Source: a virus
Reading direction: 5' to 3' (one strand)
Length of the DNA stretch: 34,273 nt
Virus record (IMG/VR): IMGVR_UViG_3300032288_004951
Location: 1-34,273 of that record
In this document: piece by piece, positions 30,173 to 34,273 of the stretch
How positions within the stretch are numbered: the first letter of the stretch is position 1
How the letters are laid out: every line of letters begins with the position of its first letter
The notes under the pieces: generated by a model
Told to the model about the DNA's origin: nothing
Seen by the model: only the letters and a program-made list of their open reading frames with translations
Databases searched by the model: none
Translations under genes and position numbers: made by a program

Positions 30173-30206
30173 TATTTTTAGTATTTTTACTCTGTTAGAA
30201 TGTTAC

Positions 30207-30308
30207 CTAGGTAATAAGAGTTTTAATATGGTTAGCTAGGGTAGCACCTATAGATATTCCTAATACGATAGAGATGGTGTATAGGAATACTTTTAGTATA
30301 TTGAGCAT
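30207..30308 (-). CDS. Single-span membrane micropeptide, 33 aa
   Basis: MLNILKVFLYTISIVLGISI then GATLANHIKTLIT: one hydrophobic helix with basic residues near both ends. Its ATG is 3 nt after the stop of the upstream 67-residue gene, as expected for a coupled gene. Confidence 0.55.
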   Translation of the reverse strand: MLNILKVFLYTISIVLGISIGATLANHIKTLIT

Positions 30309-30311
30309 ATA

Positions 30312-30515
30312 TTAGTTTAGGAAGTTTTCTACGTATTCTGAGACTAGTGCTTCTGTATATTTGTCATTACAAGTGAGAACGTATTTAGAGTCGAGGAATG
30401 TTCTTTTGACTTCTACATTGGTATTATAAATCATTTGGATATTTTTGATGATATTATATTCATCCATATCTGAGAGGTTGACATCATTATCGATATATAG
30501 TTTTACTGTATTCAT
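30312..30515 (-). CDS. Hypothetical protein, 67 aa
   Basis: Not recognised: MNTVKLYIDNDVNLSDMDEY, then NIIKNIQMIYNTNVEVKRTF and an acidic end (KYTEALVSEYVENFLN), a likely ferredoxin-like alpha/beta arrangement. Leftward early region; followed immediately by a membrane micropeptide gene. Confidence 0.6.
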   Translation of the reverse strand: MNTVKLYIDNDVNLSDMDEYNIIKNIQMIYNTNVEVKRTFLDSKYVLTCNDKYTEALVSEYVENFLN

Positions 30516-30566
30516 GAGTTTATTATTTTTTTGAGTTTATGATATAAGTTTGGTTATAATATATGA

Positions 30567-30821
30567 TTATTCTTCTACATTGAGTACGGAATCAGATTCT
30601 TCATTAATGATGGAGATGAACATTTGGACTTCTTTTAGTTCTTGTTCTGTGAGGTTGAACATTTTTGGGGATTTATTGATATCGATTGATGCTACTTCGT
30701 TTGTTTCTTTGTGTACACCTAGGAAACCTTCTTGGAGACCGTATTGTAATTTTTTAGCAAACTTCATGGATTCTTTATAGATTATTTCATCCATGTTATA
30801 TCCTTTGTTATTTTCTTCCAT
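30567..30821 (-). CDS. Hypothetical protein, 84 aa
   Basis: Not recognised: begins MEENNKGYNMDEIIYKESMK, has FAKKLQYGLQEGFLGVHKET and an acidic helix NLTEQELKEVQMFISIINEE. An internal ATG at residue 9 is a possible alternative start. Its coding strand is C-rich, as for all genes right of 30.2 kb. Confidence 0.6.
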   Translation of the reverse strand: MEENNKGYNMDEIIYKESMKFAKKLQYGLQEGFLGVHKETNEVASIDINKSPKMFNLTEQELKEVQMFISIINEESDSVLNVEE

Positions 30822-30992
30822 TGTGTTTTTGTTTTGGGGTTGTTGTTACTGACTGGGATGAGTATTGCAGGATTTTGTGGGGATGCAACATTTTTCTTAC
30901 AATATTATTTAATTCAAATTGGTATTACTCTTTGAATAGTTTTTTTAGAATAAGTACTAGGGGGAAGATGAGGAAGTATGATAGTACTAGTA

Positions 30993-31547
30993 TTAAGTTA
31001 ATAGTGTTTTGATTTGGTTATTTGATTTGAATTTGGAATGTTTTGGTTTATATTGGGTAGTTTTGTATTGAGCGGAGTAGGTACCATTTAGGTTTAGGGA
31101 TACGATGGCATGGATATCATTTTCTAGGATGATGGGGTTTTTATTTTGGATGATGATGGTATCTAGGATGAGAATACAATTAATTATTTCTGATATGAGG
31201 TCAATGATTGTGGCATCTTCTTTGTATTCGATTACGTAATTTTTTTCTTGTATAGGGCCATTACAATTGAATCCTGTGTACATACCAGTTATGTGGAATG
31301 TTTTTCCATGTATGATTAATTGTTCTGATTTGATATAAGATGCGGTATAGTTTGTACCGTCGGAGAAGTTTATGGTAAGTTTGGTGAAGTCTTCTGTTTG
31401 TTGTGTATCATATCTATCGAATTCTGCTTCTAGGGATAGGGGTATTAGGGGTTCGAAAGCGGTTGTGAATTTATCTAGGTTTAGTTCTAGGAGTTCTTTT
31501 TCTCTGTTATAGAACACTTGTTTATCTATTTTTGTTAATCTAGACAT
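30993..31547 (-). CDS. Hypothetical protein, 184 aa
   Basis: Starts MSRLTKIDKQVFYNREKELL; contains FTKLTINFSDGTNYTASYIK and KNYVIEYKEDATIIDLISEI, then a hydrophobic INCILILDTIIIQ, and a basic C-terminus. Not recognised. I chose Met31547 because its ATG overlaps the end of a 25-residue membrane peptide frame, in the coupled style of this region; an in-frame ATG at 31622 would add 25 residues and is the alternative. Confidence 0.55.
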   Translation of the reverse strand: MSRLTKIDKQVFYNREKELLELNLDKFTTAFEPLIPLSLEAEFDRYDTQQTEDFTKLTINFSDGTNYTASYIKSEQLIIHGKTFHITGMYTGFNCNGPIQEKNYVIEYKEDATIIDLISEIINCILILDTIIIQNKNPIILENDIHAIVSLNLNGTYSAQYKTTQYKPKHSKFKSNNQIKTLLT

Positions 31548-31612
31548 AGCATAAGGGTGAGCATGATTGCTACGAATATAATTAGAATAAGAACTATATG
31601 GGAGTCTTTCAT
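31535..31612 (-). CDS. Single-span membrane micropeptide, 25 aa
   Basis: MKDSHIVLILIIFVAIMLTL then MLCLD. One hydrophobic helix. It overlaps the preceding frame by ATGA and the following gene by 13 bp; if real, it competes with the longer start of the 30993 gene. Confidence 0.4.
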   Translation of the reverse strand: MKDSHIVLILIIFVAIMLTLMLCLD

Positions 31613-31671
31613 TTTTTACCAAAGATGATGAGGCAGCATATGATAACGGTTAGGCAGATTGGTTCGACCAT
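31609..31671 (-). CDS. Possible membrane micropeptide, 20 aa
   Basis: MVEPICLTVIICCLIIFGKK. Hydrophobic with a basic end; linked to the next frame by an ATGA overlap. Very short. Confidence 0.35.
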   Translation of the reverse strand: MVEPICLTVIICCLIIFGKK

Positions 31672-31685
31672 AGTATTTAATTTGT

Positions 31686-31892
31686 TTAATCTTGATTACG
31701 TAGTTCTTCTAGTTCGTTATCGAAATGTTGTAGTAATTTGAAATGCGTTTTCATATGGTCGAGGAGGTAGAATAGGTCTTCGAAGGGATAATCCATTAGG
31801 TTATCGTATTGGTAATGTCTATGGATATAGCTTAATTCTTCATAGGCATTTTTGAGTGCAGTGATTTGGTTTTGGTTTAGGTTTTCTTCCAT
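31686..31892 (-). CDS. Hypothetical protein, 68 aa
   Basis: Predicted all-helical: MEENLNQNQITALKNAYEEL, SYIHRHYQYDNLMDYPFEDL and HFKLLQHFDNELEELRNQD. Not recognised. The start is supported by a good leftward promoter at 31951-31979, leaving a leader of about 50 nt; the following genes may form its operon. Confidence 0.65.
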   Translation of the reverse strand: MEENLNQNQITALKNAYEELSYIHRHYQYDNLMDYPFEDLFYLLDHMKTHFKLLQHFDNELEELRNQD

Positions 31893-31950
31893 AATAGTGA
31901 TGAGTTTATTTTATATGAACGGATCTATTCTAGGGGTGTTTATGGGGGAT

Positions 31951-31979
31951 AGGATAGTGGATTATATTGTGTTTGTCAA
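31951..31979 (-). promoter_or_regulatory. Leftward sigma70-like promoter
   Basis: TTGACA (31974-31979), 17 bp, TATCCT (31951-31956). It shares the spacing and -10 type of the repeated element but lacks its GC-rich tail and dyad, so it is probably not under the same control. Confidence 0.7.
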
Positions 31980-32052
31980 TGGGGTTTTTTCTTTTTTTGG
32001 GGGTATTTTTTTTATTTTAAACGGTACTTTTTTTTATTTTTTGGGGGGATTT

Positions 32053-32370
32053 TCATCGTTTATTCATTAGAAATAAACCTAGGCAGATTAGTAGGACACC
32101 TGCGAATTGGATGGGGGACATTTTTTCATTTAAAAAATGCATGATGAGGACACCTGTTAGGGCACCGATTGAGTTGTACCATGCTGAGAAGTTTTTTAGG
32201 GGCATTTCTCCATATTTTGTTGCATATGAAAAAAGGAGCATGAAAAGGATACTTGGGAGGAAAGTGAAGTATTGGTTCCAATTATGGTAACGTACTAGGA
32301 AAGAGATATAGGTACTGAAGGCGCAAATTGAGCCGAAGGTTAATAGGATTAGTTTATCTTTTAGAATCAT
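32053..32370 (-). CDS. Small EamA/SMR-like transporter protein
   Basis: 105 residues with four likely membrane helices: LILLTFGSICAFSTYISFLV, FTFLPSILFMLLFSYAT, WYNSIGALTGVLIMHFLNEK and PIQFAGVLLICLGLFLM. The last two match the ending of small multidrug-resistance/EamA half-transporters ('G....f.E.l....GvlLI..Gl'). SMR proteins act as dimers, so this could export a solute or remodel the membrane; its substrate cannot be told. The ATG overlaps the stop of the LRR gene upstream (ATGA). Confidence 0.65.
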   Translation of the reverse strand: MILKDKLILLTFGSICAFSTYISFLVRYHNWNQYFTFLPSILFMLLFSYATKYGEMPLKNFSAWYNSIGALTGVLIMHFLNEKMSPIQFAGVLLICLGLFLMNKR

Positions 32371-32807
32371 AAATATAAATAAGAAGCCATATGTTTAAGC
32401 ATTTTTCTTAATTCTAATGTGGTATGATTATTTGTAATAGGAGTATTTTTTAAGGCTAACCATCCACCGATTTTTAAGTTTTTTGGTAAAGTAGTAATGA
32501 GTGTATTGCATAAATTTATATTATCAAAAACTTTTAAGTCTTCTGGTAAACTAGTAATGGGTGTATTATTTAAATATAAACTTTGACCCACTACTAAGTT
32601 TTTTGGTAAAGTAGTAATGGGTGTATAATTTAAATCTAAAAAACCACCAACTTTTAATCCATCTGGAAGATAAGATACTTTAGTATAATCTAAATCTAAA
32701 TTACCTTTCATATTACCATTAATATACTTTAATAGTTTATGATAACCTATACAACCAGTTTTTATGTATTCAAAAGTAATACGTTTAGTAGCTTCTTCGA
32801 GGTTCAT
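32367..32807 (-). CDS. LRR cassette protein A (146 aa)
   Basis: N-terminal module MNLEEATKRITFEYIKTG and YHKLLKYINGNMKGNLDLD, then about five 20-residue repeats of type TPITTLPKNLVVGQSLYLNN, and a degenerate cap (TLELRKMLKHMASYLYL). The N-terminus is shared by all four cassettes here, while the repeats differ. It has its own promoter (32814-32841) placing +1 at the ATG. Divergence of the cap suggests this copy is drifting. Function unknown; LRRs usually bind proteins. Confidence 0.85.
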   Translation of the reverse strand: MNLEEATKRITFEYIKTGCIGYHKLLKYINGNMKGNLDLDYTKVSYLPDGLKVGGFLDLNYTPITTLPKNLVVGQSLYLNNTPITSLPEDLKVFDNINLCNTLITTLPKNLKIGGWLALKNTPITNNHTTLELRKMLKHMASYLYL

Positions 32808-32813
32808 GTGATG

Positions 32814-32841
32814 ATGGTAGGGGAATGTATGGTTATGTCAA
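32814..32841 (-). promoter_or_regulatory. Promoter of LRR cassette A, overlapping the upstream stop codon
   Basis: TTGACA (32836-32841), 16 bp, TACCAT. The TGA ending cassette B lies inside the -35 box; the -10 ends 6 nt before ATG32807. Confidence 0.7.
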
Positions 32842-33338
32842 ATATAAATTTCACCTTTTATATTTGGTAGCATTTGTTTTAATTGTTTTACAGTATACAT
32901 TTTACTAATAGGAGTATAACGTAAATATAAATCATAACCAACATTTAAGTCTTTTGGTATAGTAGTAATGAGTGTATGAGCTAAGTATAAATGATGACTA
33001 ACTTTTAATTTTTCTGGTAAAGTGGTAATGGGTGAAAAGGCTAAATTTAAAGCACCACCAACTTTTAATCCTTTTGGTAGACTAGTAATGAGTGTATTAC
33101 TTAAATCTAAGTAAGCACCAACTTTTAATCCTTCTGGTAAAGAAGTAATGGGTGTATTTTTTAAATTTAAATTACCACCAACTTTTAATCCTATTGGTAA
33201 AGAAGATACTTTAGTATTACCTAAATCCAAATTACCTTTCATATCACTATTAATATAGTTCATTAATGTTTGATAGAATTCATAACCAGTTTTTATGTAT
33301 TCTAGAGTAATACGTTTAGTTTCTTCTGGTAGGTTCAT
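32838..33338 (-). CDS. LRR cassette protein B (166 aa)
   Basis: Same plan as A: MNLPEETKRITLEYIKTGYE, then six repeats such as TPITSLPEGLKVGAYLDLSN, and the full cap SKMYTVKQLKQMLPNIKGEI. Spaced about 30 bp from A, from which it differs most in the repeats. The cap matches the LRR protein at 20830-21564. Own promoter at 33345-33372. Confidence 0.87.
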   Translation of the reverse strand: MNLPEETKRITLEYIKTGYEFYQTLMNYINSDMKGNLDLGNTKVSSLPIGLKVGGNLNLKNTPITSLPEGLKVGAYLDLSNTLITSLPKGLKVGGALNLAFSPITTLPEKLKVSHHLYLAHTLITTIPKDLNVGYDLYLRYTPISKMYTVKQLKQMLPNIKGEIYI

Positions 33339-33344
33339 GTGATG

Positions 33345-33372
33345 ATGGTAGGGGAATGTATGGTTATGTCAA
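33345..33372 (-). promoter_or_regulatory. Promoter of LRR cassette B, overlapping the upstream stop codon
   Basis: TTGACA (33367-33372), 16 bp, TACCAT, identical to the cassette A promoter from the -35 to the ATG; the TGA of cassette C is within the -35. Confidence 0.7.
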
Positions 33373-33878
33373 GTAAAAATATTACCTTCTACATTTGGGA
33401 ACAATGGTTTTAATTCATATGATGTCGAATAAAAGTATTTTTTACCTATTGGACTATTACGTAAGAATACATGGCTACCTACTTTTATGAATTTTGATAA
33501 ACTAGTAATTTTAGAGCTTGTTAGATATAAACTACGACCCACTTCTAAATCTTCTGGTAGAGTATTGATATTAGTATGACACAAATATAAATCACCACCA
33601 ACTTTTAAGTTTTCTGGTAAACTGGTAATAGGAGTATTGGATAATTCAAAGGAATCTTTGACAAATAATTCTTTTGGAATAGTATTGACATTTGTTCCGA
33701 ACATATTTAAATCGCCACCAACTTTTAAACCTTCTGGTAGAAAAGATACTTTAGTATTATATAAATCTAAATCACCTTTCATATCACCACTAATATACTT
33801 TAGTAATGTTTGATAGCCTTCACAACCAGTTTTTAGATATTCGAAAATAATACGTTTAGTAGCTTCTTGAAGGTTCAT
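33369..33878 (-). CDS. LRR cassette protein C (169 aa)
   Basis: MNLQEATKRIIFEYLKTGCE, about six repeats (for example TPITSLPENLKVGGDLYLCH, with some altered units such as TNVNTIPKELFVKDSFELSN), then a variant cap (SYELKPLFPNVEGNIFT). The most sequence-divergent of the set, so cassettes are not simply recent copies. Own promoter at 33885-33913. Confidence 0.87.
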   Translation of the reverse strand: MNLQEATKRIIFEYLKTGCEGYQTLLKYISGDMKGDLDLYNTKVSFLPEGLKVGGDLNMFGTNVNTIPKELFVKDSFELSNTPITSLPENLKVGGDLYLCHTNINTLPEDLEVGRSLYLTSSKITSLSKFIKVGSHVFLRNSPIGKKYFYSTSYELKPLFPNVEGNIFT

Positions 33879-33884
33879 GATGGG

Positions 33885-33913
33885 ATAATAGGGGAACGTA
33901 TGATGGGTGTCAA
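33885..33913 (-). promoter_or_regulatory. Promoter of LRR cassette C, overlapping the upstream stop codon
   Basis: TTGACA (33908-33913), 17 bp, TATTAT, the best -10 of the set; -10 ends 6 nt before ATG33878. The TGA of cassette D is in the -35. Confidence 0.8.
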
Positions 33914-34273
33914 ATCAAAATTTCACCTTTTACATTTGGTAGCATTTGTCTTAATTCTTGTATAGTATGCTTTTTACTAATAGGTGTGTTACTTAAATCT
34001 AACCAACCACCAACTTTTAAGTTTTCTGGTAAACTAGTAATATCTGTATTTTCTAAATCTAAATCATCACCAACTTTTAATCCTTTTGGTAAAGTAGTAA
34101 TAGGTGTATTACCTAAATCTATCCAACCACCAACTGTTAATCCTTCTGGAAGATATGATACTTTAGTAGCATATAACCATAAATTACCTTTCATATTACC
34201 ATTAATATACTTTAGTAATGTTTGATAGCCTTTACAGCCAGTTTTTAGATATTCGAAAGTAATACGTTTAGTA
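33910..34273 (-). CDS. LRR cassette protein D (5' partial, runs off the window)
   Basis: The frame is open to the right edge, where translation reads TKRITFEYLKTGCKGYQTLL, the shared N-terminal module; about 8 residues including the start are missing. Four repeats follow (TPITTLPKGLKVGDDLDLEN type) and the cap SKKHTIQELRQMLPNVKGEI. An internal ATG at 34194 should not be taken as the start, since homology extends beyond it. The array probably continues to the right. Confidence 0.87.
   Translation of the reverse strand, partial: TKRITFEYLKTGCKGYQTLLKYINGNMKGNLWLYATKVSYLPEGLTVGGWIDLGNTPITTLPKGLKVGDDLDLENTDITSLPENLKVGGWLDLSNTPISKKHTIQELRQMLPNVKGEILI

Larger units (their letters stand above)
29508..30180. 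other. Candidate replication origin (noncoding, repeat-rich)
   Basis: Mostly gene-free, very AT-rich stretch holding four copies of a 35-bp repeat, nested inverted repeats and a long perfect palindrome at its right end, with three promoters firing into it. GC skew of the plus strand reverses at its right end: 29521-29580 has 12 C and no G, 31021-31080 has 18 G and 1 C, although genes on both sides use the same strand. A small membrane gene (30009-30119) lies inside. Confidence 0.55.

Noticed and set aside
30915-30985. Hydrophobic leftward frame ending LFPLVLILKKLFKE-like residues between the 84- and 184-residue genes
   Set aside because: It looks like a membrane micropeptide but has no ATG, GTG or TTG start between the upstream stop and the hydrophobic stretch.
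1-34273. tRNA genes
   Set aside because: No cloverleaf with a GTTCRAxYC-type T-arm was noticed on either strand, although T4-like phages often carry tRNAs; a dedicated scan was not possible.

Overview
The window is a piece of an AT-rich, T4-like myovirus genome. The evidence is a major capsid protein with gp23 signatures directly after a gp22-like scaffold gene, gp5- and gp15-like baseplate/tail genes, a class Ia ribonucleotide reductase, and many T4-type late promoter boxes (TATAAATA-like). The host cannot be named from the sequence. Shine-Dalgarno sequences are mostly absent, and the early promoters are sigma70-like (TTGACA, 17 bp, TAnnnT).

Layout. 1-8.9 kb: virion genes (22, 23, small structural proteins, a gp5-like spike hub split over two genes, a ClpP-like protease, a beta-propeller protein on the minus strand). 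8.9-14.6 kb: nrdA (with a 152-residue mini-intein), nrdB, an Hsp20-like protein, a small membrane protein and a membrane-anchored PAS protein. 14.6-17.9 kb: a gp15-like protein with a long extension and an HExxH protein. 18.0-22.3 kb: five proteins whose N-termini resemble T4 capsid-targeting sequences with (L/I)xE sites, so probably packaged in the head and ejected; one looks like an ADP-ribosyltransferase. 22.4-34.3 kb: early/accessory genes, all on the minus strand: many very small proteins, DUF932 in a GC-rich island, DUF6915-like and DUF6878-like proteins, an orphan DNA methyltransferase, two repeat-protein paralogues (HREDGPAIEY type) and four leucine-rich-repeat cassettes running off the right edge.

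Regulation is the most striking part. (1) Ten copies of a 24-25 bp element each have a -35 hexamer exactly 17 bp upstream; the element supplies the -10 (TAGCCT) and a dyad (GCCTA-G-TAGGC). Nine copies point rightward, against the genes, and several run into bidirectional terminators, which suggests a regulon of small or antisense RNAs. (2) Most late boxes lie exactly 5 nt before a start codon, and the LRR-cassette sigma70 promoters have their -10 exactly 6 nt before ATG. Both spacings put +1 on the A of AUG, so these mRNAs are probably leaderless. (3) GC skew reverses sharply near 30.1-30.2 kb within a run of same-strand genes, beside a noncoding AT-rich block with 35-bp repeats, inverted repeats and inward promoters: a good candidate replication origin.

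All functional names come from reading motifs by eye; no database search was possible.
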